64,000 nt of DNA. Source: Microbacterium sp. SLBN-146 (lineage in GTDB: Bacteria; Actinomycetota; Actinomycetes; Actinomycetales; Microbacteriaceae). Made by a program: the position numbers and the translations under genes. Shown here one piece after another: positions 9,549-20,360 of the stretch. Location: the NCBI RefSeq assembly GCF_006715145.1, contig NZ_VFMR01000001.1:2356001-2420000 (forward strand). The letters run 5' to 3'. Under the pieces are notes generated by a model, which worked only from the letters and a program-made list of their open reading frames with translations, was not told the DNA's origin and made no database searches. The number at the start of each line of letters is the position of its first letter. The first letter of the stretch is position 1.

Positions 9549-10877
9549 ATGAGTACCGAGCTATCCGTCGACGTCACCGCCTACCGCGAGGGAACCCCCG
9601 ATCCGGTGTCGGCCGAGAGGCTCTCGGCGCAGGGCTTGGAGATGCGCACGATCCCCGCCGCAGGCGACGACTTCGAGGGCTTCCTCCAGGCTGTCGTGCG
9701 GGGGTTCCTCGGGCCTGAGCATTCCGCCGTCCAGGTCACCGCGACGAGCGAGCGCAGCGCCTACCGTCGCGCGACGGGCGTGTACGACCCGCAGTCTCCC
9801 GTCCGGGACCGCCCGGTCGGAACGATCGCGTCGTGGATGGGCCGGCTGAGTATGCCGGGTGATCGCGACATCCCTGCGTGCGCCATCTCCGCCGTCACGG
9901 TGGCGCCTACTCACCGCAGACGCGGCATCGCGCGCGCCCTGCTCGAGGGAGAGCTTCGTGCCGCTCACGCGGCGCGCGCGCCGATCGCGATGCTCACGGT
10001 GAGCGAGTCGACACTCTACGGTCGCTACGGCTTCGCTCCCGCGGCGGCGAGCGCCGAGTGGGTCATCGACATCAAGCGTGCGGCGTGGACCGGGCCGACG
10101 CCCGCCGGGCGCGTCGACTTCATCGCGAAGGAGCGGGCGCGCGAACTCCTCTCCGTCGTGCACGAGCGAGTGCGCCGGTCCGTGCCGGGTGAGATCGACA
10201 TCCCCGCCGGCCACTGGGACACCATTGCGGGCACGCGCCCCGATGCCGTCAAGCCGGAAGCCAAGCGCGCCGTCCAGTACGCGGACGCCTCGGGTGAGGT
10301 GCGCGGTATCGCCGTCTACAGCGTCACCGAGAACGAGGCCGACTACACGAAGTCGACCGTCACGCTCACGTACCTTCTCGCGGAGACCGATGAAGCGTAC
10401 GCCGCGCTGTGGCGCTTCTTCATCGAGATGGACCTCATCGGCGAACTGCGGGCGAGCGAGCTTTCGGTCGACGAGCCTCTCCTGTGGATGCTCTCGGACC
10501 AGCGCGCCGCCGTCGTGACCGTCCGCGACCACCAGTACGTGCGTGTCCTCGATGTCCCTGCGACGCTCGAGGCACGGACGTTCGGCGCGCCCGGCTCGCT
10601 CGTCCTCGACGTGAGCGACCCGCTCGACCTCGCGGGTGGGCGATTCCGGCTCGACGTCGGTGACGACTTGACGGCACGCGTCGAACGCATCGACTCGGAC
10701 GACGCGACAGAGGGCGCCGTCGTAGCTCTCGGCATCCAGGAACTCTCCGCCATCTCGCTCGGCGGCGTCTCGGTGGCGACCCTGGCGGCAGCCGGCCGGA
10801 TCTCGACGACGGATGCCGCGCTCGCCACGCGGATGTTCGCGGGCACCCGCGCACCGCGACTGAGCATCTGGTACTGA
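9549..10877 (+). CDS. Eis-like GNAT family N-acetyltransferase
   Basis: A 442-residue protein with the Eis three-part layout: an N-terminal GNAT domain, a second GNAT-like domain and a C-terminal sterol-carrier-type domain. The acetyl-CoA loop is AVTVAPTHRRRGIARALLEGE (about 117-137), followed by SESTLYGRYGFAPA. The protein ends in ISIWY-like residues (LSIWY); in Eis enzymes the free C-terminus takes part in catalysis. Characterised Eis proteins acetylate aminoglycosides and other amines at several positions; whether this one confers resistance is not predictable. The ABC-F gene starts one base after its stop. Confidence 0.88.
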   Translation: MSTELSVDVTAYREGTPDPVSAERLSAQGLEMRTIPAAGDDFEGFLQAVVRGFLGPEHSAVQVTATSERSAYRRATGVYDPQSPVRDRPVGTIASWMGRLSMPGDRDIPACAISAVTVAPTHRRRGIARALLEGELRAAHAARAPIAMLTVSESTLYGRYGFAPAAASAEWVIDIKRAAWTGPTPAGRVDFIAKERARELLSVVHERVRRSVPGEIDIPAGHWDTIAGTRPDAVKPEAKRAVQYADASGEVRGIAVYSVTENEADYTKSTVTLTYLLAETDEAYAALWRFFIEMDLIGELRASELSVDEPLLWMLSDQRAAVVTVRDHQYVRVLDVPATLEARTFGAPGSLVLDVSDPLDLAGGRFRLDVGDDLTARVERIDSDDATEGAVVALGIQELSAISLGGVSVATLAAAGRISTTDAALATRMFAGTRAPRLSIWY

Positions 10878-10878
10878 C

Positions 10879-12652
<1,774 letters not shown>

Positions 12653-12678
<26 letters not shown>

Positions 12679-14074
12679 CGAGGTCGAAAAGCCTCGTCGG
12701 CGACGTCGTCGCAGGCCGCCAGCGGGGTCGGGCTTCGATCCATGGCGGCGCGAGGACTTCGGGCACGCCGTGGTTCATCCTCACCTGCCATCCGTGGTGA
12801 TCCAGGTGGCGATGATGGAACCAGCAGAGGAGAACACCGTTGTCGGTGTGCGTCGGGCCGCCCTTCGCGTGCTCGACGACGTGGTGGATCTCGCACCAGC
12901 CCGCGGGAACTCCGCAGCCGGGGATGAGGCAGCCGCCGTCGCGGAGTGCGATGGCGCGCCTCTGGTGGCGGTTGAAGACTCGATCTTCCGTGCCGATACG
13001 GAGGATCCGCCCATCGTCGCTCTGGACGATGCGTTGCACGACGCCGCTGCAGCCGACGTGGGTGGCGGCCGTGAGCGATACGGGCTCCCCGTCGTCGAGG
13101 TGTGCCCACCCGCGCCCTTGGACGAGATCCTGCTCGCGCACCGAAACGACGAGCGTCGGCGCCGCGCCTCCGATCGTGGGCAGAAGTTCGCTGGATGCCG
13201 CCGTGAACAGCGCCGTCGCGAAGGCGTCGTGCCGCTTCTGCGCCGACGTGCGGCGGTCAGCGACGGTGTCCTCATCGCGGACCTCGTCTGACGGACGGAA
13301 CATGACAGGCCCGTCGGTACTCACACGCGGAGACCCGATGGCGTGGCAGATGCGCGCGAACTGGGCGGCGACCTCGGCGAGCAGCGTGCCGGAGAGGGGG
13401 ACGACGCCATCACGCGCGCGCCCGAGCGTGATGCCGCGGAGGCGCAGTGCCTTCTCTTCGCGAGGTTCGGCGCCATCCTGGTCGAGGTAGGCCGCCCACG
13501 CGCGCGCTTGCACACGCAGGAGTTCCGCGCACGCGGCCGGCGAGCCGTCGGGTCCTTCTCCGCGCGCTTCGGCCGCGAGCAGCGCATCGGCGGCCCGAAG
13601 GTCGTCGACGCTGACCCGGGGACTCATCTCCTGGAGGGGCCCCGCGACCGCGATGAGTCCGTCGATCCCCACTTCTCCGTCGGCGAGCGCTTCTCGCATT
13701 GCGGGGAGGAGTCCCGGCATGGCATCGCCGTTGAGCGCCACGCGTACCATCGTGACTTTCGCGCCGCGCTGGAGCCGTGCCGCCGACGACACTCCGAGGC
13801 GCGTGACACGTTGGACGAGCTCTCCGACGTCGTGGCATCCTCGTCGAGACGTGAGTCGCTGCTCGCGGTCGCGCTCCTGTGAACGACGGGAGATCTCGCC
13901 GACCGCCTCGATCATGACGGCGTCGGTGAGGCGCTGCAGCTCAGCCGCAACGCCCAGCGCATCGATGATCTGCTCGTCGGAAGTCCATCGGATCCCACCC
14001 TCGGCGAACACCTCGCGCACCCGGTCGCGGGTCGGCGTGATCGCCGTCCGCAGCGTCTCGAGAAGTGCTTCCAT
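12653..14074 (-). CDS. DUF222 / HNH endonuclease-like protein (13E12 family)
   Basis: A 473-residue protein with an N-terminal DUF222 region (helical, LTDAVMIEAVGEISRRS) and a C-terminal HNH nuclease-like module at about 370-425: CLIPGCGVPAGWCEIHH, then HTDNGVLLCWFHHRHLDHHGW, which retains the Cys pairs and His residues of an HNH zinc site. The family is multicopy in actinobacteria and related to the mycobacterial 13E12 repeats; cellular function is unknown and nuclease activity is untested for most. ATG 14074 follows CAGAAT by six bases. A second, divergent member lies at 39593-41014. Confidence 0.88.
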
Positions 14075-14160
14075 ACCCCTATTCTGACGAGGGCCACCGA
14101 CATTCGAAGACCGGTTTTCCCCAGGTAGGAGAGAAGAAAATGATTCTCCGAGAACCGGGC

Positions 14161-14463
14161 TCAGTCGCGGAGCGGCGAGCCTGCGACCTCGAAGCGGAAG
14201 CCCCCGAACTCGCCGGACAGCAGCGGGCGCGCGGCCGCGATCGACTCCTGCACCTCGGGCAGCTGAAGCGATGCCCTGTGCGCGTCTTCACTCGTCCACA
14301 GCTCCACGACGAACACCGTGTCGGGCTCGGCCGGGTCGGTGCCCACTTCGTAGGCGAGGCATCCGATCTCGCTGAGTGCGGGACTGCGGCGGGTGAGGTG
14401 CGCGACGAGCTCGTCACGCTTTCCGGGGAGGGTTCCGAGTGTTCCGACGTTCGCGAAGGTCAT
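14161..14463 (-). CDS. ABM-domain monooxygenase-like protein
   Basis: A 100-residue protein of the antibiotic-biosynthesis-monooxygenase (ABM, dimeric alpha/beta barrel) fold. It has the family pattern of an N-terminal strand, KRDELVAHLTRRS helix, GCLAYEV, and VVELWTSEDAHRASL. Members include quinone monooxygenases (YgiN) and heme-degrading enzymes; none of those specific residues can be assigned here. ATG 14463 was chosen over the longer frame to 14523 because TACTGT lies six bases upstream. It is the last of four same-strand genes with DUF427, a flavin monooxygenase and a MarR regulator. Confidence 0.78.
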   Translation of the reverse strand: MTFANVGTLGTLPGKRDELVAHLTRRSPALSEIGCLAYEVGTDPAEPDTVFVVELWTSEDAHRASLQLPEVQESIAAARPLLSGEFGGFRFEVAGSPLRD

Positions 14464-14469
14464 GGCGCG

Positions 14470-14475
14470 ACAGTA
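14470..14475 (-). promoter_or_regulatory. Candidate -10 (TACTGT) of the ABM gene
   Basis: TACTGT lies six bases upstream of ATG 14463, the leaderless geometry seen elsewhere in the window. It lies upstream of the DUF427 stop region, so the ABM gene may have its own promoter. Confidence 0.45.
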
Positions 14476-14497
14476 CCGGGCCGCACCGACACCCGAT

Positions 14498-14995
14498 TCA
14501 CCAGCCCATCGACCCCGGCTCACCCTTGAACGGGCCCACGACGTCGGGTGTGATCCAGCCGCCGTAGAAACCGCCGGCCTGGGGCGTCACCTCGACGCCG
14601 CCGACCGTGCAGAGGTCCATCGCGGCGGGGTAGAGAGCGACACGGTTCGCAAGCGCTTCGTAGCCGGGCGCGGGATTCGGATAGTTCCAGGCCGCCCTCG
14701 GCCGGATTTCACCGCCGCCGTGCACGTCGAGGTAGCGAGCGCCGCCCTTGAACTCGCAGAACGACGAACCTTCACCGGGAGTCAGGGCCCCGCTCACGAA
14801 AGCGGCGATCGGAAGGTAGTAGACCGGTGGGTGACTCGTCTCGAGGACGCGGACCACGTCGCCCGTGTCGACGATGGTCTCGCCGCCGAGAACGACGCGC
14901 ACACGGCGGTCGACGTGCTCGACGCGGGGCGGGCGCGGGTAGTCCCACACGGACTCCTGTCCCGGCCGGATCGGATCGGGTGTCGGACGTCGCAT
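14498..14995 (-). CDS. DUF427 domain-containing protein
   Basis: A 165-residue protein matching the DUF427 pattern: an N-terminal proline-rich PGQESVWDYPRPP, then RRVRVVLGGETIVDT, ETSHPPVYYLP, CEFKGGARYLDV and AAWNYPNPAPGYEAL, ending with GGFYGGWITPDVVGPFKG. The fold is a small beta barrel; biochemical function is unknown. GGAG lies six bases before ATG 14995. It is 37 bases downstream of the flavin monooxygenase and probably co-transcribed with it. Confidence 0.85.
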   Translation of the reverse strand: MRRPTPDPIRPGQESVWDYPRPPRVEHVDRRVRVVLGGETIVDTGDVVRVLETSHPPVYYLPIAAFVSGALTPGEGSSFCEFKGGARYLDVHGGGEIRPRAAWNYPNPAPGYEALANRVALYPAAMDLCTVGGVEVTPQAGGFYGGWITPDVVGPFKGEPGSMGW

Positions 14996-15032
14996 GGCGG
15001 CTCCCTCTGTCGTGGTTCACCGCCAGCGTATG

Positions 15033-16466
15033 TCAGGACGCGCCGGCCGGGACCCCCACCCGGTAGCGCGCTCCCCGGTGCTCCGGCGGGAGACGGTCAC
15101 CGCGACCGTGGAGCTTCTCGCGGAGAGTGCCCGGACGGTAGGTATCCGGATACACCCCGCGCGCCCGGAGGACGGGGATGACGTGCTCGACGATGTCCTC
15201 GAAGGTGCCGGGGGTGATCGCGTAGGCGAGGTTGAAGCCGTCGACATCCGTGTCTTCGACCCACTCCTGCAGAGTGTCGGCGATCTCCTCACCCGACCCG
15301 ACGATGAGCGGCCCGAGTCCGCCGATGGCTCCGCGCGTCGCGATGTCGCGCACGGTGAACTCCTCTCCGTGCCGAGCCGACTCCTCGAGATTCGCGATGA
15401 CGGAGCGGATGGCGTTCGATTCGACGTTGCCGACCGGCTCGTCCAGGTCGTAGCGGGACAGGTCGACGCCCATCCAGCCGCTCATGAACACGAGCGCCCC
15501 CTCGGCGCTCGCGTACTGCAGGTAGTCGCGATGCTTCGCGTGCGCCTTCTCGCTCGTCTCGTCGGTGATGATCGTGAGCAGCGTGTAGATGCGGGCCGCT
15601 GACCGCGGACGACCTGCCGCTTCCAGGGCGTCCCGGATGCGGGCCACGGTGGAGCGCAGCACCTCTTTCGTGGGCGCGGCGATGAAGATGGACTCGGCGT
15701 TCTCGGCCGCGAACGCGACGCCACGCGGCGATGCACCGGCCTGGTAGATGACGGGGGAGCGCTGCGGGCTCGGCTCGGAGATGTGGATGCCGGGAACCGT
15801 GAAGTGCCGACCCTCGTGGCCGATCTCGTGCACCTTCGTCGGGTCGGTGAAGACACCCGACTCGCGGTCGCGCACGACGGCATCGTCTTCCCACGACCCT
15901 TCCCACAGCTTGTAGAGCACTTCGAGGTACTCGTCGGCATGGTCGTAGCGATCGTCGTGCTCTCGCTGGTCGTCATGGCCCATGTTGCGGGCCGCGCTCG
16001 GCAGATAGCCCGTGACGACGTTCCAGCCGACCCGTCCGTTCGTGAGGTGGTCGAGCGTCGACATGCGGCGCGCGAAGGGGTAGGGATGCTCGTAGGCGGT
16101 ACCCGCCGTGATCCCGAAGCCGAGGTGCTCGGTGACGAGCGCCATGGCGCTCACGAGCAGGAGCGGATCGGAGACGGGAACCTGAGCACCGTGGCGGATG
16201 GCAGCTTCGTTCGTCCCGCCGTACACGTCGTAGGTGCCGAGGACGTCGGCGATGAAGATGCCGTCGAACGTTCCGCGTTCGAGGAGCTGCGCGAGCTCCG
16301 TCCAGTACGACAACTCCTTGTACCGGTGCGACTGATCGTCCGGGTGCCGCCAGAGCCCGGAGGACTGGTGAGCGACGCAGTTCATGTCGAACGCGTTGAA
16401 ACGGATCTGACGCTTCGCGGGAGACGCGGAATCCTCTGCCCCGGGAACGGTGTCGTGACTGCTCAT
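15033..16466 (-). CDS. Flavin-dependent monooxygenase, NtaA/SnaA/DszA type
   Basis: A 477-residue bacterial-luciferase-like (LLM class) monooxygenase of the NtaA/SnaA/SoxA(DszA) group, which uses FMNH2 supplied by a separate reductase. Visible: NAFDMNCVAHQSSGLWRHP near the N-terminus, WTELAQLLERGTFDGIFIADV, the RMSTLDHLTNGRVGWNVVTGY FMN-binding stretch and SPQRSPVIYQAGAS. Substrates in the family include nitrilotriacetate, dibenzothiophene sulfone and pristinamycin precursors; none can be chosen here. No flavin reductase is adjacent. Start by length and family N-terminus; no good ribosome site is visible. Confidence 0.88.
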   Translation of the reverse strand: MSSHDTVPGAEDSASPAKRQIRFNAFDMNCVAHQSSGLWRHPDDQSHRYKELSYWTELAQLLERGTFDGIFIADVLGTYDVYGGTNEAAIRHGAQVPVSDPLLLVSAMALVTEHLGFGITAGTAYEHPYPFARRMSTLDHLTNGRVGWNVVTGYLPSAARNMGHDDQREHDDRYDHADEYLEVLYKLWEGSWEDDAVVRDRESGVFTDPTKVHEIGHEGRHFTVPGIHISEPSPQRSPVIYQAGASPRGVAFAAENAESIFIAAPTKEVLRSTVARIRDALEAAGRPRSAARIYTLLTIITDETSEKAHAKHRDYLQYASAEGALVFMSGWMGVDLSRYDLDEPVGNVESNAIRSVIANLEESARHGEEFTVRDIATRGAIGGLGPLIVGSGEEIADTLQEWVEDTDVDGFNLAYAITPGTFEDIVEHVIPVLRARGVYPDTYRPGTLREKLHGRGDRLPPEHRGARYRVGVPAGAS

Positions 16467-16563
16467 CTGGACATCGTGCCCGCCGGACTCCCTGCCGGCA
16501 CGCTGGACGTCACGTCATGACGCGCGGCGTCACGCAGCGTCACACGGTCGGGGAACGCGCGGC

Positions 16564-17061
16564 CTAAGAGTCGAAGCCGAGACTCAGCTTTCGCAGAAGT
16601 CCCGCGAGCCGGTCGCGGTCGGAGCGCGAGAGCGAGCCGAGCAGGAGCGATTCGGCGTCGACGAGACGCGTGATGGCGGCATCCACGCGGATCCGTCCGT
16701 CATCGGTCAGCGTCACGAGGATGCTCCGGCCGTCTCCCGGGTCGGCTTCGCGCCGCACGAGTCGTCGTGCGACGAGGCGATCGATCCGATTCGTCATCGT
16801 CCCGCTCGAGACGAGGGTCTGCTGCAGCAGTTGCTTGGGGCTCAACTGGAACGGTTCGCCGGCGCGTCGGAGCGCGGACAGCACGTCCCACTCCCACGAC
16901 TCGAGCTCGCTGCGGCGGAAGGCGTCGCGGCGGGCGCGGTCGAGATGGCGCGAGAGGCGGTCGACGCGAGAGAGGACTTCCAGCGGGGAGAAGTCGAGGT
17001 CGGGTCGCTGCGCGATCCACGCCTCGACGATCCGGTCGACCTCGTCCGTCTCATGTGCCAC
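16564..17061 (-). CDS. MarR family transcriptional regulator
   Basis: A 165-residue winged-helix repressor. The core is LSRHLDRARRDAF, SWEWDVLSALRRAGEPFQLSPKQLLQQTLVSSGTMTNRIDRL (recognition helix) and the wing RREADPGDGRSILVTLTDDG, all standard MarR features. GTG 17061 (VAHETDEVDR) is preferred over the longer frame to 17112, which would run toward the tRNA-Gln promoter. The neighbouring - strand flavin monooxygenase starts 97 bases downstream of its stop and is a plausible target, as MarR proteins often control adjacent redox genes. Ligand unknown. Confidence 0.87.
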   Translation of the reverse strand: MAHETDEVDRIVEAWIAQRPDLDFSPLEVLSRVDRLSRHLDRARRDAFRRSELESWEWDVLSALRRAGEPFQLSPKQLLQQTLVSSGTMTNRIDRLVARRLVRREADPGDGRSILVTLTDDGRIRVDAAITRLVDAESLLLGSLSRSDRDRLAGLLRKLSLGFDS

Positions 17062-17104
17062 GCCACCATCATCCCATCGGGCTCGTGCATGGCAGACTTG
17101 ACGG

Positions 17105-17120
17105 GGCCGCACGTGCGGCC
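17105..17120. promoter_or_regulatory. Perfect 16-base palindrome before tRNA-Gln
   Basis: GGCCGCACGTGCGGCC is its own reverse complement and ends two bases before the mature 5' end of tRNA-Gln. It could be a hairpin in the pre-tRNA leader or a binding site for a dimeric regulator such as the divergent MarR protein, whose start is 44 bases away. Confidence 0.4.
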
Positions 17121-17122
17121 GG

Positions 17123-17194
17123 TCCGCCGTGGTGTAACGGCAGCACGACAGCCTTTGGAGCTGTTAGGCCCAGGTTCGAATCCTGGCGGCGGAG
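17123..17194 (+). tRNA. tRNA-Gln (anticodon TTG)
   Basis: A 72-base cloverleaf. The acceptor TCCGCCG (17123-17129) pairs fully with CGGCGGA (17187-17193); the D stem is GTG/CAC; the anticodon stem ACAGC/GCTGT encloses CTTTGGA with anticodon TTG at 17155-17157, reading CAA/CAG; the T arm CCAGG/CCTGG has loop TTCGAAT. The discriminator is G and CCA is not encoded. The glmU start codon begins at 17196, one base after the discriminator. Confidence 0.96.
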
Positions 17195-17195
17195 C

Positions 17196-18662
17196 ATGTC
17201 GAACAGCACTGCGCCCCTCGCCGTCGTCGTTCTCGCCGCGGGGCAGGGGACGCGGATGAAGTCGTCGCTGCCGAAGGTGCTGCATCCCATCGGCGGAGTG
17301 CCGCTCGTCGGACACGTCCTGCATCATGCTCGGCGACTCGCGCCCCAATCGGTGCTCGTCGTCGTCCGCCACGAGCGCGATCGTGTGGCCGAAGCCGTCG
17401 CCGCGACCGACCCCGACGCGGTCATCGTGGATCAGGACGACGTGCCCGGCACGGGCCGCGCCGTCGAGATCGCGCTCGAAGCATTGCCGGATTTCGACGG
17501 CGATGTCCTCGTGCTGAGCGGTGACGTCCCGCTGCTGGAGGCCTCGACCCTCGCTCGGCTCATCGAGGCACATCGTGCGCGGACGGCCGCTGCGACGATC
17601 CTGAGCGCCGTCCTCGACGACGCGACGGGGTACGGCCGCATCATCCGCGATGCCGACGGCACGGTCGTCAAGATCGTCGAGCAGAAGGACGCCTCGCCCG
17701 ACGAGGTGCGCGTCACCGAGATCAACGCAGGGGTGTACGTCTTCCGGGCTTCGTCGCTGCGGACGCAGATCGCGCGCGTGGGGACGACCAACGCGCAGGG
17801 CGAGAAGTACCTCACCGACGTCGTCGGTCTCCTGAGGGATGCCGCGGAGCCCGTGGCCGCCGAAGCGGCTCCCGATGCCGCAGCAGCGCTCGGCGTGAAC
17901 GATCGCGTCCAGCTCGCCGAAGCCGCGCGCCTCCTCAACGCCCGCACCGTTCGCCGCTGGCAGCTCGAGGGTGCCAGCATCCTCGACCCCGCGACGACGT
18001 GGATCGATGTCGATGCGACGATCGCCCCCGACGTCACGATCCTTCCGAACTCCTACATCCTGGGCGCGACGACGATCGCGACGGGCGCGGTCATCGGTCC
18101 CGACTCGACGCTCCGCGACTGCGAAGTGGGGGAGGACGCCACCGTCACGCGCACTGACGCGACGCTCGCGGTCATCGGCGCGCGTGCGACCGTCGGGCCG
18201 TTCTCGTACCTCCGCGCGGGGACGCGGCTCGGCGACGGCGGCAAGATCGGAACGTTCGTCGAGACGAAGAATTCGACGATCGGCGAGGGCAGCAAGGTGC
18301 CCCACCTGTCCTACATCGGCGATACGACGATCGGTGCGCGCGTCAATCTCGGCGCCGGCGCCATCACCGCGAACTACGACGATCTGACGAAGCACCGGAC
18401 CGAGATCGGCGACGAGGTGCACACAGGGTCGCACAACGTGTTCGTGGCGCCCGTTAGGATCGGAGACGGCGCGAAAACCGGCGCCGGCGCCGTCGTCCGC
18501 AAGGATGTTCCCGCGGGCGCCCTGGCCTTGAGCGTTGCCCCTCAGCGCAACGTCGAGGGGTGGGTCGAGAAGAACCGACCGGGAACGGGTGCCGCAGAAG
18601 CGGTCGCTCGGTCCCGGGCAGCACAGAAGGCGGACGATGGGTCGCAAGAAGAAGACGGTTGA
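17196..18662 (+). CDS. glmU: Bifunctional GlcNAc-1-P uridyltransferase / GlcN-1-P acetyltransferase
   Basis: A 488-residue GlmU making UDP-GlcNAc, the peptidoglycan precursor. The N-terminal pyrophosphorylase has LAAGQGTRMKSSLPKVLHP (about 13-31), DQDDVPGTGRAVEIAL and SGDVPLL; the C-terminal acetyltransferase (from about 260) is a left-handed beta helix of hexapeptide repeats with YLRAGTRLGDGGKIGTFVE, NYDDLTKHRTEIGD and TGSHNVFVAPV. ATG 17196 is the only start before the nucleotide-binding loop that does not lie inside tRNA-Gln. There is no room for a leader or ribosome site, so translation probably begins on a 5' end created by tRNA 3' processing. It overlaps prs by 26 bases. Confidence 0.97.
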   Translation: MSNSTAPLAVVVLAAGQGTRMKSSLPKVLHPIGGVPLVGHVLHHARRLAPQSVLVVVRHERDRVAEAVAATDPDAVIVDQDDVPGTGRAVEIALEALPDFDGDVLVLSGDVPLLEASTLARLIEAHRARTAAATILSAVLDDATGYGRIIRDADGTVVKIVEQKDASPDEVRVTEINAGVYVFRASSLRTQIARVGTTNAQGEKYLTDVVGLLRDAAEPVAAEAAPDAAAALGVNDRVQLAEAARLLNARTVRRWQLEGASILDPATTWIDVDATIAPDVTILPNSYILGATTIATGAVIGPDSTLRDCEVGEDATVTRTDATLAVIGARATVGPFSYLRAGTRLGDGGKIGTFVETKNSTIGEGSKVPHLSYIGDTTIGARVNLGAGAITANYDDLTKHRTEIGDEVHTGSHNVFVAPVRIGDGAKTGAGAVVRKDVPAGALALSVAPQRNVEGWVEKNRPGTGAAEAVARSRAAQKADDGSQEEDG

Positions 18663-19671
18663 GCTCGACAGGGAGCACGACATCGCGCCGGGACTGGTCG
18701 CCAAGACCAAGAAGCGGCTCGTCGTGGCATCCGGACGCTCGCATCCCGCACTGGCCGACGACGTCGCAGAGGCTCTCGGCACGCAGCTCGTCCCCACGGA
18801 ATACCGCACGTTCGCGTCGGGGGAGATCCTGACGCGATTCGAGGTGTCGATCCGCGGGTGCGACTTCTTCCTCATCCAGACGTTCGGGCCTCCCGTCAAC
18901 GAGTGGCTCATGGAGACGCTCATCATGCTGGATGCCGCCAAGCGCGCGTCCGCGAAGCGGATCACGGTCGTTGCGCCGTACTACCCCTACTCGCGCCAAG
19001 ACAAGAAGGGCCGCGGTCGCGAGCCGATCAGCGCACGCCTCGTCGCAGATCTGCTGCGCACGGCCGGCGCGGACCGGGTCATGAGCGTCGACCTGCACGC
19101 CGCGCAGATCCAGGGATTCTTCGACGGACCCGTGGATCACCTCTTCGCCAAGCCCGTTCTGCTGGAGTACTTCCAGCGCACGCTCACACCCGATGACCGG
19201 GCCAAGCTGACGGTCGTCTCGCCCGACACGGGTCGAGTCCGCGTCGCCGACACGTGGTCGGACAGCCTCGGTGCGCCGCTCGCGATCATCCACAAGCGTC
19301 GCGATCCCAATGTCGCCAACCAGGTGACCGTCAACGAGATCGTCGGTGACGTCTCGGGGCGGGTCTGCCTCCTCGTCGACGACATGATCGACACGGGCGG
19401 AACGATCGTCAAGGCGGCCGAAGCGCTCAAGAAGAACGGGGCCGAGCGGGTCATCGTCGCCGCCACCCACCCGATCTTCAGCGACCCCGCCGTCCAGCGA
19501 CTCCAGAGCGAAGCGATCGACGAGGTCGTGGTGACCGACACGATCCCGCTCCCCGAAGAGAAGCGCTTCCCGACCCTTACGGTGCTCCCGATCGCTCCGC
19601 TCCTCGCGCGTGCGATCCACGAGGTCTTCGAGGACGGCTCCGTCACGAGCATGTTCGACGGCGCCGCCTGA
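18637..19671 (+). CDS. prs: Ribose-phosphate pyrophosphokinase (PRPP synthetase)
   Basis: A 344-residue class I PRPP synthetase supplying PRPP for nucleotide, His and Trp synthesis. Seen: VASGRSHPALADDVA near the N-terminus, FASGEILTRFEVSIRG, the catalytic flexible loop region RITVVAPYYPYSRQDKKGRGREPISAR, VDLHAAQIQGFFDGPVDHL, and the PRPP-binding CLLVDDMIDTGGTIVKA (about 245-261). ATG 18637 (MGRKKKTVE) gives a slightly longer, basic N-terminus; it lies in a different frame 26 bases inside glmU and has AAGGCGG upstream. The glmU-prs pairing is typical of actinobacteria. Confidence 0.96.
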   Translation: MGRKKKTVELDREHDIAPGLVAKTKKRLVVASGRSHPALADDVAEALGTQLVPTEYRTFASGEILTRFEVSIRGCDFFLIQTFGPPVNEWLMETLIMLDAAKRASAKRITVVAPYYPYSRQDKKGRGREPISARLVADLLRTAGADRVMSVDLHAAQIQGFFDGPVDHLFAKPVLLEYFQRTLTPDDRAKLTVVSPDTGRVRVADTWSDSLGAPLAIIHKRRDPNVANQVTVNEIVGDVSGRVCLLVDDMIDTGGTIVKAAEALKKNGAERVIVAATHPIFSDPAVQRLQSEAIDEVVVTDTIPLPEEKRFPTLTVLPIAPLLARAIHEVFEDGSVTSMFDGAA

Positions 19672-19800
19672 TCTCGCGCTCTCGGGCTGGCAGGCTCCCA
19701 ACGCTCAGAGGAGTCTCATAGTCGCATCCGAGAGGATGCCGAAAGAGCCCGCCTAGCGTGGGACGACCCTCGAGCGAGGCGACGAAGAAAGAGGACCGAC

Positions 19801-20355
19801 ATGATCCCCACCGCACCCCGCATTTCAGACCCCCGCATTTCAGGCCACCGCACCACCGCAGCCCGCACCACCGCCACGCGTCTTTCGGCGGCTGCCGCGC
19901 TCACCGTCATGGGAGCCTTCGCGCTCGCCGGCTGCGCTCAGACCGCGACGTCGACCGACTCCAACGGCGCCACCAGCGGGTCCGACACGTCGACCGAGTC
20001 CGGCACGACAACAGACTCCGACACGTCGACGGATGCCGGCGGCTCGTCCGGCTCCGGCACGTACGCCGACGGCACGTACACGGCGGAGGGCTCGTACGCG
20101 ACACCCGAGACCGTCGAGACCATCAGTGTGACGGTGACCCTCGAGGACAGCATCATCACGGCCGTCGAGGTGACGGGCGAGCCGCAGCGTGCCGAGTCGG
20201 AGCGCTACCAGGGTGCGTTCATCGGAGGAATCGCCGATGAGGTGGTCGGTCAGTCGATCGACGACATCGCGGTGAGTCGCGTCGCGGGATCGTCGCTCAC
20301 GAGCGGCGGATTCAACGACGCCATCGAGGTCATCAAGTCCGAGGCCGCGGCCTGA
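19801..20355 (+). CDS. FMN-binding-domain lipoprotein
   Basis: A 184-residue exported protein. A 30-residue basic n-region precedes a hydrophobic stretch and a lipobox LAGC with Cys45, so it is a predicted lipoprotein. Residues 46-86 are a Ser/Thr/Asp/Gly linker. From about 88 to the end is an FMN_bind domain like the RnfG/NqrC C-terminal module; the segment SSLTSGGF (164-171) fits the ApbE-type flavinylation motif, with Thr167 the probable FMN-phosphoester site. AAAGAGGA lies seven bases before ATG 19801. It is followed after five bases by apbE, whose product would attach the flavin. Confidence 0.85.
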   Translation: MIPTAPRISDPRISGHRTTAARTTATRLSAAAALTVMGAFALAGCAQTATSTDSNGATSGSDTSTESGTTTDSDTSTDAGGSSGSGTYADGTYTAEGSYATPETVETISVTVTLEDSIITAVEVTGEPQRAESERYQGAFIGGIADEVVGQSIDDIAVSRVAGSSLTSGGFNDAIEVIKSEAAA

Positions 20356-20360
20356 CGACC

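Noticed and set aside
14140..14529. + strand ATG 14140 with GGAGAG upstream, overlapping the ABM gene
   Set aside because: The site looks plausible, but the peptide is low-complexity and antisense to an ABM gene with a clear family pattern and its own -10 box.
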